Of a DNA stretch of 64,000 nt, positions 44,363-55,007 are shown in pieces. How positions within the stretch are numbered: the stretch's first letter is position 1; every line of letters starts with the position of its first letter. The notes under the pieces are model-generated. The model saw only the letters and a list, made by a program, of their open reading frames with translations. It was not told the DNA's origin and searched no databases. Origin of the DNA: Paucibacter sp. PLA-PC-4 (lineage in GTDB: Bacteria; Pseudomonadota; Gammaproteobacteria; Burkholderiales; Burkholderiaceae_C); the NCBI RefSeq assembly GCF_026241155.1, contig NZ_JAPFGP010000003.1:62001-126000 (forward strand), in the 5' to 3' direction. A program made the position numbers and the translations under genes.

Positions 44363-45615
44363 GCGCGGCCTCCACGCATCAGCTGGCGGTTCTCTAAATC
44401 GATTCTCAGGACAATAGCCAGAGCCACGCAGTTCATCAGGATCGCCGAACCGCCGAAGCTCATCAGCGGCAGCGTCAAGCCCTTGGTCGGCAAGGCACCG
44501 AGATTCACGCCCATATTGATGAAGGCCTGGCCGCCCATCCAGATGCCTATGCCCTGGGCATAGAGGCCGGCGAACACGCGGTCCAGCGCGATCGCCTGGC
44601 GTCCGATGTGAAACAGACGGCGAGACATCCAGAAGAAGGCCGTGATCACGACGATCACGCCGACCAGGCCCAGCTCCTCGCCGATCACGGCCAGCAGGAA
44701 GTCAGTATGGGCCTCGGGCAGGTAGTGCAGCTTCTCGACGCTGGAGCCAAGGCCCTGGCCGAACAGCTCGCCGCGGCCGAAGGCGATCAGCGAATGGGTC
44801 AGCTGATAGGCCTTGCCCTGGGCGTACTTCTCATTCCAGGGGTCGAGGTAGGCAAAGATGCGCTCGCGGCGGAACTCGCTAAAGGTGATCATCAGCACAA
44901 AGGCGCCGACCAGCACCGCAACGATCAGGAAGAACATCCGGCCATTGACACCGCCCAAGAACAGGATGCCCATCGCGATCGCGGCGATCACCATGAAAGC
45001 GCCCATGTCCGGCTCGGCCAGCAACAGCACGCCGACCACACCCAGCGCCACCACCATGGGCCAGACAGCGCGAAAGAAGTTCTCCTTCACGTCCATCTTG
45101 CGCACCATATAGCTGGCGGCATACATGGCCATCGCCAGCTTGCCCAGCTCGGAAGGCTGGAAGTTCATTAGGCCCAGCGGCAGCCAGCGGCGCGCGCCGT
45201 TGACGCCTTTGCCGACGCCCGGAATCAGGACCGCGATCAGCAGCACCAGAGCCGCGACAAACAGCCAGGGCGCGGCGCGCTCCCAGCTTGCCACCGGCAC
45301 CTGCACCACCACCAGCGCCGCCAACAGACCCAGCGCGATCGCCACCACATGGCGCACCAGGAAGTGGGTCGGCAGATAGCGGCTGAACTTGGGGTTATCG
45401 GGCAGCGCGATCGAGGCCGAGTACACCATCAGCAGGCCCAGCGCCAGCAGGCACACCACAACCCAGGCCAAGGTCGTATCAAAGCCGGCAAGCTTGGTCG
45501 GCTGGCCCGAGGACACGCTGACCCAGTCTCGCACCGGCACCTCGCCGGCGTTGCCACCATCACGCCTGACCAGGCTTTGCAGCCGCGCGCGCCAGTTCTG
45601 CAGGACCCCGTTCAT
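44359..45615 (-). CDS. ftsW: Peptidoglycan glycosyltransferase FtsW
   Basis: 418 residues, SEDS family, about ten helices: [85 protein letters not shown] and the [23 protein letters not shown]-terminal block. Septal glycan polymerase working with FtsI. N-terminal cytoplasmic tail of about 45 residues. Overlaps murD and murG by 4 bp each. Confidence 0.97.
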   Translation of the reverse strand: MNGVLQNWRARLQSLVRRDGGNAGEVPVRDWVSVSSGQPTKLAGFDTTLAWVVVCLLALGLLMVYSASIALPDNPKFSRYLPTHFLVRHVVAIALGLLAALVVVQVPVASWERAAPWLFVAALVLLIAVLIPGVGKGVNGARRWLPLGLMNFQPSELGKLAMAMYAASYMVRKMDVKENFFRAVWPMVVALGVVGVLLLAEPDMGAFMVIAAIAMGILFLGGVNGRMFFLIVAVLVGAFVLMITFSEFRRERIFAYLDPWNEKYAQGKAYQLTHSLIAFGRGELFGQGLGSSVEKLHYLPEAHTDFLLAVIGEELGLVGVIVVITAFFWMSRRLFHIGRQAIALDRVFAGLYAQGIGIWMGGQAFINMGVNLGALPTKGLTLPLMSFGGSAILMNCVALAIVLRIDLENRQLMRGGRA

Positions 45616-47324
45616 AGAGACAAGCCCTCTTCCTGGGCCAGGCCCTGCACCGCATCAACAAAGACTTCGGCGCGGTGGCCATAGTTGCGGAACATATCGA
45701 GGCTGGCACAGGCCGGGCTCAAGAGCACACTGTCGCCGCTGCGCGCCTGAGCCAGGCACCAGGCAGTGGCGTCCTGCAGCGTCTCATGCGCCTGCATCGG
45801 CACGCCGCTGTGCTGCAGCGCGGCCGCGATCTGCGGGCCATCGCGGCCGATCAGGGCCACGGCGCGCGCGTGGCGGGCCACCGGCTCGCGCAGCGGGCCG
45901 AAGTCCTGGCCCTTGCCGTCGCCGCCCAGGATCACGACCAGTTGCGCTGGCGCGCGGTCCGCGCCCAGCCCGGTAATCGCCGCGACGGTGGCGCCGACAT
46001 TGGTGCCCTTGGAATCGTCGTAGAAATCCACACCCTTGATGGTCCCGACATGCTCGACCCGGTGCGGCTCGCCACGATACTCGCGCAGCCCATGCAGCAT
46101 GGGTGCCAGCGGGCAACCAGCCGCGCTGGCCAGGGCCAGCGCGGCCAGCGCATTGGCGGCGTTGTGGCGGCCGCGCACGCGCAGCGCATCGGCGGGCATC
46201 AGGCGCTGTATCAGCAGCTCTTCCTCGTCCTCACCCTTTTTCTTCTTGATCGTCTCATCAGCCTCGCGGGCGCGAACCAGCCAGCTCATGCCGGACTCCT
46301 GCACCAGGCCGAAATCGCCTGGATGACGCGGTTCGTCGAGACCGAATCGCACGAGCTTGCGCGAGACCAGCTTGGCCGCTCTGCCGCGTCCTTGCTGCAC
46401 CTTGACCGGCGCCGGGACCATGGCCTCGACCAGCGCGTCGTCGCGATTGATCACCATCACCGTCGGGCTGTCGACTTCGGTGCCGAAGATACGAGCTTTG
46501 GCGCGGCCATAGGCGGCCATGTCGCCGTGCCAGTCCAGATGATCCTGGGTCAGGTTCAGCACCGTCGCGGCGGTCGGCTCGAAGCCCTGCACGGTGTCCA
46601 GCTGGAAGCTCGATAGCTCCAACACCCAGACTTCGGGCAGATGCGCGAAAACGGCCGGCTTGGGCGGCGGCGGTTTGATAGGCAGCGGTGCCTCATCGAG
46701 CATCGCATCGATGCTCTCCAGCACCGTCTGTTCGGCCGCCACCGTCACGTCCGGTGCTTCATCAGCATCCGTCGCTAGCGGTTCCAAGGACTGCACAGGC
46801 TCGGCGGCCGGCTCCAGATCCAGCGCCGCGCCCAAGGTCGTCAGCATGCTGGGGCCGATATTGCCAGCCATCACGACGCGGCGGCCGCAGCGCTCGATCA
46901 GCTGGGCGCACATACTGGTCGTCGTGGTCTTGCCATTGGTGCCGGTGATAGCCAGCACAGCCGGCTCGTAGCGGCGCTCGGCCTTCAGATCGGCCAGCGC
47001 GCGGGCGAACAGGTCCAACTCGCCCTGCACCGGCACCGCCGTGCCCTGCGCCAGATTCAGCAGCGGCATCAGCCGCGCATCCAGCGGCGACAGGCCCGGG
47101 CTCTTCAGCAGCAGTTGCACGCCCTTCAGCGCCGACTCGGGCAGCTCACCGTGGATGAACTCGACTTCGGGCAGCTGCTCGCGCAGCGCCGCCAGCTGCG
47201 GCGGGACCTCGCGCGAGTCCCATACCCGCGCTTGGCCGCCGCAGCGTCGGACCCAGGCAGCCATCGCCAAGCCGGAGTCACCCAGGCCGAGCACGAGCAC
47301 CTTGAGTCCTTGCAGATGCTTCAT
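45612..47324 (-). CDS. murD: UDP-N-acetylmuramoylalanine--D-glutamate ligase, long form
   Basis: 570 residues, about 100 more than typical MurD. N-terminal [19 protein letters not shown] loop [14 protein letters not shown] (about 126-139), [30 protein letters not shown], and C-terminal [15 protein letters not shown] and [20 protein letters not shown]. Two insertions explain the length: an acidic/proline-rich block at about 169-227 and a charged linker with [10 protein letters not shown]-like residues further on. Adds D-Glu to UDP-MurNAc-Ala. Overlaps ftsW by 4 bp. Confidence 0.96.
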   Translation of the reverse strand: MKHLQGLKVLVLGLGDSGLAMAAWVRRCGGQARVWDSREVPPQLAALREQLPEVEFIHGELPESALKGVQLLLKSPGLSPLDARLMPLLNLAQGTAVPVQGELDLFARALADLKAERRYEPAVLAITGTNGKTTTTSMCAQLIERCGRRVVMAGNIGPSMLTTLGAALDLEPAAEPVQSLEPLATDADEAPDVTVAAEQTVLESIDAMLDEAPLPIKPPPPKPAVFAHLPEVWVLELSSFQLDTVQGFEPTAATVLNLTQDHLDWHGDMAAYGRAKARIFGTEVDSPTVMVINRDDALVEAMVPAPVKVQQGRGRAAKLVSRKLVRFGLDEPRHPGDFGLVQESGMSWLVRAREADETIKKKKGEDEEELLIQRLMPADALRVRGRHNAANALAALALASAAGCPLAPMLHGLREYRGEPHRVEHVGTIKGVDFYDDSKGTNVGATVAAITGLGADRAPAQLVVILGGDGKGQDFGPLREPVARHARAVALIGRDGPQIAAALQHSGVPMQAHETLQDATAWCLAQARSGDSVLLSPACASLDMFRNYGHRAEVFVDAVQGLAQEEGLSL

Positions 47325-47331
47325 CGCGCGA

Positions 47332-48510
47332 TCACCTTAGTTTCAGGCTGGCCAGACCGACCAAGCACAGCAGCATCGTGATGATCCAGAAGCGCACGAC
47401 CACCTGGGTCTCCTTCCAGCCCGATTTCTCGAAGTGATGGTGCAGCGGCGCCATCTTGAAGATGCGCCGACCGGTGCCGAACTTCTTCTTGGTGTACTTG
47501 AACCAACTGACCTGCAGCATCACCGACAGCACCTCGGCGACGAACACGCCACCCATGATGCCCAGCACAATTTCCTGGCGCGTGATCACGGCCAGAGTGC
47601 CCAGGGCGCCGCCCAGTGACAGCGCACCGACATCGCCCATGAAGACCTGGGCCGGATGGGTGTTGAACCACAGGAAGGCAAGCCCTGCACCCGCCATCGC
47701 AGCGCAGAAGATCAGCAACTCGCCGGCACCGGGGATATAGGGCAGCAGCAGGTACTTCGAATAGATGGTCGAGCCGGTCAGGTAGGCGAACAGGCCCAGT
47801 GCCGAGCCCACCAGCACTACCGGCATGATGGCCAAGCCGTCAAGGCCGTCGGTAAAGTTCACCGCATTGCTGGTGCCGACGATCACGAAATAGGACAGAC
47901 CGATGAAGCCGAACACGCCCAGCGGGTAGCTGACCGTCTTGAAGAAGGGCACGATCAGATCGGCCTTGGGCGGCAGCTCGGTCGAGAAGCCACTCTGCAC
48001 CCAGCGGGCGAACAGCTCAATCACACCTAGGATCGAGGTCTCGGAGACGCTGAAAGCCAGGTAGAGGGCCGCCACCAGGCCGATCAGCGACTGCCAGAAG
48101 AACTTCTCGCGGCTTCGCATGCCCTCGGGATTCTTGTCGACCACTTTGCGCCAGTCGTCAACCCAGCCCACGGCGCCAAAGCCCATAGTCACCAGCATCA
48201 CGACCCAGACGAAGCGGTTACTCCAGTCGAACCACAAAAGGGTCGAGACACCGATGCCGATCAGTATCAGCACGCCGCCCATGGTCGGCGTGCCGCTCTT
48301 GACCAGATGCTGCTGCACGCCGTACTCGCGGATCGGCTGACCGATCTTCATTTCGGTCAACCGACGAATCACCCAGGGACCGAAAGCCAGGCCGATCAGC
48401 AAGGCCGTCATCGCCGCCATCACCGCACGGAAGGTCAGGTACTGAAATACGCGCAGGAAGCCCAGATCCGGGTACAGACCCTGCAGCCATTGGGCCAGAC
48501 TAAGCAGCAT
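47332..48510 (-). CDS. mraY: Phospho-N-acetylmuramoyl-pentapeptide transferase
   Basis: 392 residues, ten-helix membrane enzyme: [50 protein letters not shown], and the [20 protein letters not shown]-terminal motif. Makes lipid I from UDP-MurNAc-pentapeptide and undecaprenyl phosphate. Overlaps murF by 11 bp and precedes murD by 7 bp. Confidence 0.98.
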   Translation of the reverse strand: MLLSLAQWLQGLYPDLGFLRVFQYLTFRAVMAAMTALLIGLAFGPWVIRRLTEMKIGQPIREYGVQQHLVKSGTPTMGGVLILIGIGVSTLLWFDWSNRFVWVVMLVTMGFGAVGWVDDWRKVVDKNPEGMRSREKFFWQSLIGLVAALYLAFSVSETSILGVIELFARWVQSGFSTELPPKADLIVPFFKTVSYPLGVFGFIGLSYFVIVGTSNAVNFTDGLDGLAIMPVVLVGSALGLFAYLTGSTIYSKYLLLPYIPGAGELLIFCAAMAGAGLAFLWFNTHPAQVFMGDVGALSLGGALGTLAVITRQEIVLGIMGGVFVAEVLSVMLQVSWFKYTKKKFGTGRRIFKMAPLHHHFEKSGWKETQVVVRFWIITMLLCLVGLASLKLR

Positions 48511-49951
48511 GGTGCGCGCCCTCCTGATCCTGTGCCAACAAGGCGGCGACGACTCTTTCCATCTGCATGAAACGTGAACCCTTGACGAGAATGTTCTTGA
48601 CCCGAGGCGCTTGGGCCAGTGCCGCGATCAGCGCCTCGGTCGTGTCGAAATGGCGGGCGCCGCCGCCATAGGCGCCGGCCGCGTCGGCACAGGCGCTGCC
48701 GGCTGCCCAGAAGGCGGCCACGCCGCGCTCGGCCGCATAGGCGCCGACCTCGCGGTGAAACTCCGGCCCCTGGCTGCCGACCTCGCCCATGTCGCCGAGG
48801 ATCAGCCACGAGGCACCCGGCAGATCGGCCAGCACATCGATAGCGGCGCGCACGCTATCGGGGTTGGCGTTGTAGCTGTCGTCGATCAGCGTAACGCGCT
48901 GCCCCTGGCGACTCAGGCTCTTGAGCTGCGAACGGCCCTTGACCGGCTCGAAACTCTCCAGGCCGCGGGCGATGGCGGCCAGCGGTGCGCCGGCGGCCAG
49001 CGCGCTGGCAGCGGCCGCCAGGGCATTGCGGACGTTGTGCAGGCCGGCCACGCGCAGCGCCACCGGCGCGTCACCGGCCGGCGTGTGCAGCTCCAGTGCC
49101 CAATGGCCGGCACCCAAGGCTTCGCTACCCTGCCCCCCCGCTTGTACCCATTGGGCGCGGCCAGTGACATCGGCCTGGCCTTGCAGGGCGAAGCTGAGCA
49201 TGGCACGCTGGCCGGCCATTGCATGCCAGATCGGCGCGCAGGCATCCTCGGCCGGAAACACCGCAACGCCTGCAGCACCCAGCGCTTCGATCGCCGCGCC
49301 GTTCTCGCGCGCGGCCGCCTCGACCGTCTGCAAAAACTCCTGGTGCTCGCGCTGCGCGTTGGTCACCAGCGCCACCGTCGGCCGGGCCATCGCCGCGAGC
49401 GGAGCGATCTCGCCGGGGTGGTTCATGCCTAGCTCGACCACGGCGGCACGATGCCAGACAGCATCGTCCTGGCGCAGGCGCAAGAGCGTCAGCGGCACGC
49501 CGATGTCGTTGTTGTAGTTTCCCTCGGTGGCCAGCGAAGCCGGCCCCAGCCAGACACGCAGGATGCTGGCGATCATCTGCGTCACCGTGGTCTTGCCATT
49601 GCTGCCCGTCACCGCTATCAGCGGCAAATGGCAGTGGCCGCGCCAGGCGGTAGCCAGAAGGCCCAGGGCCTGCTTGGCATCGGGCACCTCGATGCCGGAC
49701 AGGCAGGCCTCGGCCAAGCCGCGCTCGGCGATCACGGCCACTGCGCCGCTAGCCGCTGCCTGGGGCAGGAAGTCGTGCGCATCGAAGCGCTCGCCGCGCA
49801 GCGCGACGAACAAGTCACCGGGGCGCAGCGTGCGGGTGTCGCTGTGCACTCGGGCGACCTCGATCTGGCCGTCACCGATCAGCCGTGCCTGCGGCAGTGC
49901 CGCCTGCAGCAGGTGGTGGGCTTGGGCCAGTGTCATCAGGGCTGCGCTCAT
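48500..49951 (-). CDS. murF: UDP-N-acetylmuramoyl-tripeptide--D-alanyl-D-alanine ligase
   Basis: 483 residues, Mur ligase: [68 protein letters not shown], and [25 protein letters not shown]. Adds D-Ala-D-Ala to complete the pentapeptide. Overlaps murE by 4 bp. Confidence 0.98.
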   Translation of the reverse strand: MSAALMTLAQAHHLLQAALPQARLIGDGQIEVARVHSDTRTLRPGDLFVALRGERFDAHDFLPQAAASGAVAVIAERGLAEACLSGIEVPDAKQALGLLATAWRGHCHLPLIAVTGSNGKTTVTQMIASILRVWLGPASLATEGNYNNDIGVPLTLLRLRQDDAVWHRAAVVELGMNHPGEIAPLAAMARPTVALVTNAQREHQEFLQTVEAAARENGAAIEALGAAGVAVFPAEDACAPIWHAMAGQRAMLSFALQGQADVTGRAQWVQAGGQGSEALGAGHWALELHTPAGDAPVALRVAGLHNVRNALAAAASALAAGAPLAAIARGLESFEPVKGRSQLKSLSRQGQRVTLIDDSYNANPDSVRAAIDVLADLPGASWLILGDMGEVGSQGPEFHREVGAYAAERGVAAFWAAGSACADAAGAYGGGARHFDTTEALIAALAQAPRVKNILVKGSRFMQMERVVAALLAQDQEGAHHAA

Positions 49952-51450
49952 TGTTTTTCTCCCGTCCAGCTGGCCTGCGCTTGCTGCGCCTCGGCCACAT
50001 CGGAGAAGGGCTGGCGCACACCGGCGATCTCCTGATAGTCCTCATGACCTTTGCCAGCGATCAGCACGACATCGCGCGCATCGGCCCCGGCCATCGCCGC
50101 CGCAATGGCCGCGCGCCGGTCCTCGACGACCCGGTGCGCCACGCCGCTCAAGCCCTCGCCTATCTGGGCCAGAATTTGCGAGGGCGGCTCCTTGCGTGGG
50201 TTGTCGCTGGTCAGCACGACGGCATCGGCGAGGCGGCCGGCGATCGCACCCATCAAGGGGCGCTTTCCAGGATCGCGGTTTCCCCCGCAGCCGAAGACAG
50301 CGATGAGCCGGCCGCCGCGGGCCGCCGCCAGCGGGCGCAGCGCTGAGAGCGCCTTGTCCAGCGCGTCGGGCGTGTGGGCGTAGTCGACCACCGCCTGCGG
50401 CTTGCCCAATCCGTCGCCCACCCGCTGCATGCGACCGGGCACCGGGCTGATCTGGGACACGGCGCCGACGACGTCTGCCAGATCCACGCCCAGCGCACGC
50501 AAACCCGCGATCACAGCCAGCAAATTGGCCACGTTGTAGTCGCCGATCAGGCCGGTCTGCACCGTCAACACTTGCGGGCCGTCATGCAGCTCGAAGGCCA
50601 GGCCGCCATCGCGGTAATGCAGCCCATGGGCCGACAAGCGCGCCGTGCCGTTGACCGCATAGGTCCAGACATCGAGCCTATTGGTCAGCGCAGCGGCAAG
50701 CTCGCCGCCCTTGGGGTCGTCCAGATTGAGCACGGCTGCGCGCAGGCCCGGCCAGTCGAACAGCGCCCGCTTGGCCTCCCAATAGGCAGCCATCGAGCCG
50801 TGGTAGTCCAGATGGTCCTGGGTGAAATTCGTGAATAGCGCCACCTCGATGCGCGTGCCCGCCAGGCGCTGCTCATTAAGGCCTATCGACGAGGCCTCGA
50901 TCGCGCAGGCCGTAAAGCCGGCATCCAGCATGCGGCGAAATCCCGCCTGCAGTTGCACCGGGTCGGGCGTTGTCAAGCCGGTGTTGACGATATGGCCCGG
51001 CGCGCCGCCCAACGGCGGCTCGCCGATGCCCAAGGTGCCGACCACGCCGCAGCGCCGGCCCAGGGCACCCAGGATCTGCGCCACCCACCAGGCAGTCGAA
51101 GTCTTGCCATTGGTGCCGGTGCTGGCGATCACCTGCAGGCCCGCCGCGCTGGGATGCTCGAAGTACTCGGCCGCGATGCGGCCGGTGCACGCCTTCAAGC
51201 CCGGCAGTGCGGCGACGCGGGCGTCATTGAAGTCAAAGGCCTCGACACCCTCGGCCTCGACCAGGCAGGTCGCGGCGCCGGCAGCCAGCGCCGCACGCAC
51301 ATGAGCGCGGCCATCCTGCGCATAACCGGGCCAGGCGATGAAGGCATCGCCCGGCGCGACCAGCCGGCTGTCGCTGCGAAGCTGACCGGTGGTCCACTCG
51401 CGCAGCCAGCGGGCCGCAGCCTCGGGAGATTTGAGTCGGGTGATGGGCAT
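49948..51450 (-). CDS. murE: UDP-N-acetylmuramoyl-tripeptide synthetase (meso-diaminopimelate adding)
   Basis: 500 residues: STGTNGKTSTAWWVAQIL ATP loop, TTPDPVQLQAGFRRML, FTNFTQDHLDYHGSM, VVDYAHTPDALDKAL, and the DNPRKEPP motif, which in MurE selects meso-diaminopimelate over lysine. It thus predicts a DAP-type Gram-negative peptidoglycan. 2 bp after ftsI. Confidence 0.98.
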   Translation of the reverse strand: MPITRLKSPEAAARWLREWTTGQLRSDSRLVAPGDAFIAWPGYAQDGRAHVRAALAAGAATCLVEAEGVEAFDFNDARVAALPGLKACTGRIAAEYFEHPSAAGLQVIASTGTNGKTSTAWWVAQILGALGRRCGVVGTLGIGEPPLGGAPGHIVNTGLTTPDPVQLQAGFRRMLDAGFTACAIEASSIGLNEQRLAGTRIEVALFTNFTQDHLDYHGSMAAYWEAKRALFDWPGLRAAVLNLDDPKGGELAAALTNRLDVWTYAVNGTARLSAHGLHYRDGGLAFELHDGPQVLTVQTGLIGDYNVANLLAVIAGLRALGVDLADVVGAVSQISPVPGRMQRVGDGLGKPQAVVDYAHTPDALDKALSALRPLAAARGGRLIAVFGCGGNRDPGKRPLMGAIAGRLADAVVLTSDNPRKEPPSQILAQIGEGLSGVAHRVVEDRRAAIAAAMAGADARDVVLIAGKGHEDYQEIAGVRQPFSDVAEAQQAQASWTGEKQ

Positions 51451-51452
51451 GG

Positions 51453-53240
51453 TCAGAAGCTCTCGTCCACGGCCAGCTCATGCTTGGCCATGATTTGCGG
51501 TTTGACCTCCAGATCGGGCGGCACATTCAGCAGCCGCAGGCTTTGCGCCACCACCTGACTGAATACAGGACCGGCCACCCTGCCTCCGAAATAGACGCCG
51601 GTGCTGGGCTCGTCCAGCATCACCGCGACGACGATGCGGGGCTTGGAGATCGGCGCGATGCCGACAAACCAGGAGCGGTACTTGTTGGTATAGCCCTTGC
51701 CTTCTTGCTTGTGCGCAGTGCCTGACTTGCCACCGACGCTGTAGCCGCTGACCTGGGCCATCGGCGCGGTGCCGCCGGGCGCGGCCGCCAGCTGCAGCAT
51801 CTCGCGCACCTGCTGTGCGGTCTTGGGCGAGAACACCTTGATGCCGTGGGCAACCTCACCCTCAGGCTGCTTGATCATCGTGACCGGCAGCACCTCGCCA
51901 TCGCGCGCGAACACCGTGTAGGCGCGCGCCAGCTGGAACAGCGAGGCCGACAGGCCGTAACCGTAGCTCATCGTCGCCTGCTCAATCGGGCGCCAGCTCT
52001 TGTAGGGCCGCAGCTTGCCGGTCACCGCGCCGGGGAAGGCCAGCTGCGGGCGCTGGCCCAGGCCGATGGCGGTGAACATCTCGTGCATCTCGCGCGCCGG
52101 CATCTGCATGGCCATCTTGACCGTGCCGATGTTGCTGGACTTCTGGATCACGCCGGCCACCGTCAGGTCGCCGTACACATGGGCGTCGGTCGGCGACCAG
52201 CCGCTGATGTTGACGCTGCGCGGTGCGACATTGATGATGGTTTCGGGCCGCACCCGGCCGCTCTCCAGCGCCAGCGCGGCGATAAACGGCTTCATCGTCG
52301 AGCCGGGCTCGAAGATGTCAGTCAGCGCGCGGTTGCGCAACTGGGCGCCGCTGAGGTTCTTGCGATCACCAGGGTTGTAGCTGGGGTAGTTGGCCAGGGC
52401 CAGGACTTCGCCGGTCTGCACATCCAGCACCACCACCGAGCCGGCCTTGGCCTTGTGCTCGGCTACCGCATCGCGCACCCTCTGGTAGGCGAAGAATTGC
52501 ACCTTGGAGTCGACCGACAGATCGATGTCGCGGCCGTTGACGGCAGGCAGGCTCTCGCCGAAGTCCTCGACGACTCGGCCAAGCCGATCACGCACCACCG
52601 AGCGCGAGCCGTCACGCCCCTGCAGATCCTTCTGGAAGGCAAGCTCGATGCCCTCCTGGCCGCGTTCCTCGATATTGGTGAACCCCACCACATGGGCGGC
52701 GGCCTCACCTTCCGGATACTTGCGCTTGTACTCGCGGTCCTGAAATACGCCCTTCAGCGCCAGGGCCTTGATCTGGGCTGCGGTGTCATCATCGGCTTGG
52801 CGCTTGAGCCAGACGAAACGGGTGGCCGGATCGAGTTTTTTTTCCAGCTCCTTGGCACTGATGCCGAGAATCTTGGCCAGCGCGCGGCGCTTGGCCGGGT
52901 CGGCATCGACCTCCTTGGGGATCGCCCAGACCGAGGGCACGGCGACGCTGGTGGCCAGCACCTGACCCTTGCGATCGACAATGCGCCCGCGGCTGGCAGG
53001 CAGCTCCATCGTATGGGCATAACGGGCCTCGCCCTGGCGCTGATAGAAATCGGCCGCGACGAACTGCACATAGACGGCCCGCCCCAGCAAACCAACAAAG
53101 CCCAGCCCGACCAGTGCGACCAGAAAGCGCGAACGCCAGGGCGGCGTCTTTGACGCCAGTAGCGGGCTGCTGGAATAGCTGACGCTACGGGTGTTGAGCG
53201 AGCGAGCGCCGCCGCCCGTGTCGGGGCGCCACCAGCTCAT
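51453..53240 (-). CDS. ftsI: Septal transpeptidase FtsI (PBP3)
   Basis: 595 residues: short cytoplasmic tail, one membrane helix (FLVALVGLGFVGLLGRAVYVQF), PBP dimerisation domain (MELPASRGRIVDRKGQVLATSV), and transpeptidase domain with the nucleophile Ser in EPGSTMKPF (SxxK), SSN in QKSSNIGTVKMAM, and the KSGT motif in VGGKSGTAHKQ. It cross-links septal peptidoglycan. Overlaps ftsL by 4 bp. Confidence 0.98.
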   Translation of the reverse strand: MSWWRPDTGGGARSLNTRSVSYSSSPLLASKTPPWRSRFLVALVGLGFVGLLGRAVYVQFVAADFYQRQGEARYAHTMELPASRGRIVDRKGQVLATSVAVPSVWAIPKEVDADPAKRRALAKILGISAKELEKKLDPATRFVWLKRQADDDTAAQIKALALKGVFQDREYKRKYPEGEAAAHVVGFTNIEERGQEGIELAFQKDLQGRDGSRSVVRDRLGRVVEDFGESLPAVNGRDIDLSVDSKVQFFAYQRVRDAVAEHKAKAGSVVVLDVQTGEVLALANYPSYNPGDRKNLSGAQLRNRALTDIFEPGSTMKPFIAALALESGRVRPETIINVAPRSVNISGWSPTDAHVYGDLTVAGVIQKSSNIGTVKMAMQMPAREMHEMFTAIGLGQRPQLAFPGAVTGKLRPYKSWRPIEQATMSYGYGLSASLFQLARAYTVFARDGEVLPVTMIKQPEGEVAHGIKVFSPKTAQQVREMLQLAAAPGGTAPMAQVSGYSVGGKSGTAHKQEGKGYTNKYRSWFVGIAPISKPRIVVAVMLDEPSTGVYFGGRVAGPVFSQVVAQSLRLLNVPPDLEVKPQIMAKHELAVDESF

Positions 53241-53527
53241 CGCTGCACCCCAGAAGCGGCGGCACGGCCACCCTCGACCACCTGGGTCAGCGCCGGAGTG
53301 ATTGTCTGCATGCGCAGGCGCTCGCGGGCCACCTGCTCGACACGCAGATTGGTCGCCTGCGCATGGCGCTCTGCCTGCAGCCGCTGGCTATCGGCCTCCA
53401 GGCGCCGAGCCTCGGCCTGCGAGCGGTCCAGAGCAGTAAACAGGCGGCGCGAGTCATAGGCGCTGCGAACCAGCAGCATGCCGCTAACCAGCACAGCAAC
53501 GAGCAGCAGCAGGTTCAGCCGGCTCAT
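53237..53527 (-). CDS. ftsL: Cell division protein FtsL
   Basis: 96 residues: N-terminal membrane helix ([27 protein letters not shown]) followed by a periplasmic coiled coil ([37 protein letters not shown]), the expected FtsL layout. Forms the FtsQLB complex. Position between rsmH and ftsI confirms it; both junctions are 4-bp overlaps. Confidence 0.95.
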   Translation of the reverse strand: MSRLNLLLLVAVLVSGMLLVRSAYDSRRLFTALDRSQAEARRLEADSQRLQAERHAQATNLRVEQVARERLRMQTITPALTQVVEGGRAAASGVQR

Positions 53528-54510
53528 CGTTTGCCTCCCTTGTGGCGCTGATGCTCGATGGGCAGCGGCGCCTCGGTGCGTTCGGCCACGCGCAAGATTG
53601 CCGAGCGCGAGCGCGGATTGGCGCGCACCTCGGTCTCGCTGGGCTTGATGCGACCCAGCGCCGTCAGCGCCAGCGCCTGAGGCTCGGCAAACGGCGCGCG
53701 GCGGTCGAACACTTCCTTGCTGTGGGCAGTGATGAAGTTTTTGACGATGCGATCTTCAAGCGAATGAAAGCTGATCACCGCCAATCGGCCGCCGGGAGCC
53801 AGCAGTCGCAGCGCCGCGTTTAGCCCTTGTTCGAGCTCCTCAAGCTCGGCGTTGACGTGAATCCGAAGCGCTTGAAATGTGCGCGTTGCAGGGTCCTGGC
53901 CCGGCTCGCGGGTTTTGACCGCGCCAGCCACGACCTTGGAAAGCTCGTCGGTGCTTCGAACAGCACTCCCGATTTCCCGGCGAGCAACAAGCGCCTTTGC
54001 AATCTGTGAAGCAAACCGTTCTTCCCCATAGTTGCGTATGACCTCCGCAATCTGGCGCTCATCGGCGCGGGCCAGGAAATCCGCAGCACTTTCGCCGCGG
54101 GTGGTGTCCATGCGCATGTCCAGCGGTCCGCTGAAACGGAAGCTGAACCCGCGCTCGGGGTTGTCGATCTGCGGGCTGGAGACCCCTAGATCCAAAAGAA
54201 TGCCTTGCACCTGTTCGACGCCCAGCGCCGCGAGCTGTGCCCGCATCTCGGCAAAGGCCGAGTGACAGATGGAAAAACGCGGGTCATCGACCCGCGTATC
54301 GCCCGAGGTGGCTGCCGCAATGGCTTCGAGATCGCGATCGATCGCGATCAGCCTCCCACTCTCCCCGAGCCTGGACAGCAGCAGACGCGAGTGGCCGCCG
54401 CGGCCATAGGTGCCGTCGACATAGATGCCATCGGGCGAGGTCAGCACCGCATCGACGGTCTCATGCAGCAGCACCGTGGTGTGGGAGAACTCGGGGGTGG
54501 CGGTGTCCAT
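53524..54510 (-). CDS. rsmH: 16S rRNA (cytosine(1402)-N4)-methyltransferase RsmH
   Basis: 328 residues: [38 protein letters not shown]-binding segment, [60 protein letters not shown], and [17 protein letters not shown]. Methylates 16S rRNA near the P site. Overlaps mraZ by one base and ftsL by 4 bp. Confidence 0.98.
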   Translation of the reverse strand: MDTATPEFSHTTVLLHETVDAVLTSPDGIYVDGTYGRGGHSRLLLSRLGESGRLIAIDRDLEAIAAATSGDTRVDDPRFSICHSAFAEMRAQLAALGVEQVQGILLDLGVSSPQIDNPERGFSFRFSGPLDMRMDTTRGESAADFLARADERQIAEVIRNYGEERFASQIAKALVARREIGSAVRSTDELSKVVAGAVKTREPGQDPATRTFQALRIHVNAELEELEQGLNAALRLLAPGGRLAVISFHSLEDRIVKNFITAHSKEVFDRRAPFAEPQALALTALGRIKPSETEVRANPRSRSAILRVAERTEAPLPIEHQRHKGGKR

Positions 54511-54938
54511 TAGAAGCTGAAGTCCTTGAGGGCGTCCGGCAGTTCGGACTGCATCACCTGCGCCTCGTGGGCCGAGTAGGCCTGGGCATCCCAGAGTTCA
54601 AAATGACTGCCCATGCCCAGCAGCATCACGTCCTTTTGCAGACCGGCGGCCGCGCGCAGCTCCGGCGAGATCAGCACGCGGGCGGCGCCATCGATCTCAA
54701 CGTCCTGGGCATTGCCCAGAAACACGCGCTTCCAGCCTGAAGCCGCCATCGGCAGCGCGGCGATGCGGTCGCGGAAGCTCTCCCAGGCAGGACGCGGGAA
54801 CACCATCAAGCAACCCTCGGGATGCTTGGTGATGGTCAGCTGGCCGGCGCACAGCGCCTGCAGCACTTCGCGGTGGCGTGTCGGGACGGCCAAACGCCCC
54901 TTGGCATCCATTGCCAAGGCGCTCGCCCCTTGAAACAC
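54510..54938 (-). CDS. mraZ: Transcriptional regulator MraZ
   Basis: 142 residues from GTG at 54938, giving the family-like start [26 protein letters not shown]; a GTG at 54950 would add four residues and overlap the first operator-like box. Two AbrB-like repeats: [16 protein letters not shown] and [18 protein letters not shown]. MraZ binds its own promoter and represses or tunes dcw expression. First gene of the dcw cluster. Neither start has a good Shine-Dalgarno. Confidence 0.95.
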   Translation of the reverse strand: MFQGASALAMDAKGRLAVPTRHREVLQALCAGQLTITKHPEGCLMVFPRPAWESFRDRIAALPMAASGWKRVFLGNAQDVEIDGAARVLISPELRAAAGLQKDVMLLGMGSHFELWDAQAYSAHEAQVMQSELPDALKDFSF

Positions 54939-54944
54939 AAAATT

Positions 54945-54979
54945 CGCCACAGCGACCCACTAAATTGCACTTTTCACCA
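54945..54979 (-). promoter_or_regulatory. Candidate MraZ operator: four boxes at 10-bp spacing
   Basis: Read on the minus strand the boxes are TGGTG (54975-54979), TGCAA (54965-54969), TGGGT (54955-54959) and TGGCG (54945-54949), each starting exactly 10 bp after the last. Known MraZ operators are tandem TGGGN boxes separated by 5 bp. The second box is the poorest match. They cover the predicted transcription start region. Confidence 0.7.
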
Positions 54980-55007
54980 CTTTACTCATCGAGTCACCAT
55001 CGGTCAA
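54979..55007 (-). promoter_or_regulatory. Sigma70-like dcw promoter upstream of mraZ
   Basis: On the minus strand: -35 TTGACC (55007-55002), 17-bp spacer, -10 TAAAGT (54984-54979). Transcription would begin near 54972, about 30 bases before the mraZ GTG and inside the MraZ-box array. Confidence 0.65.
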
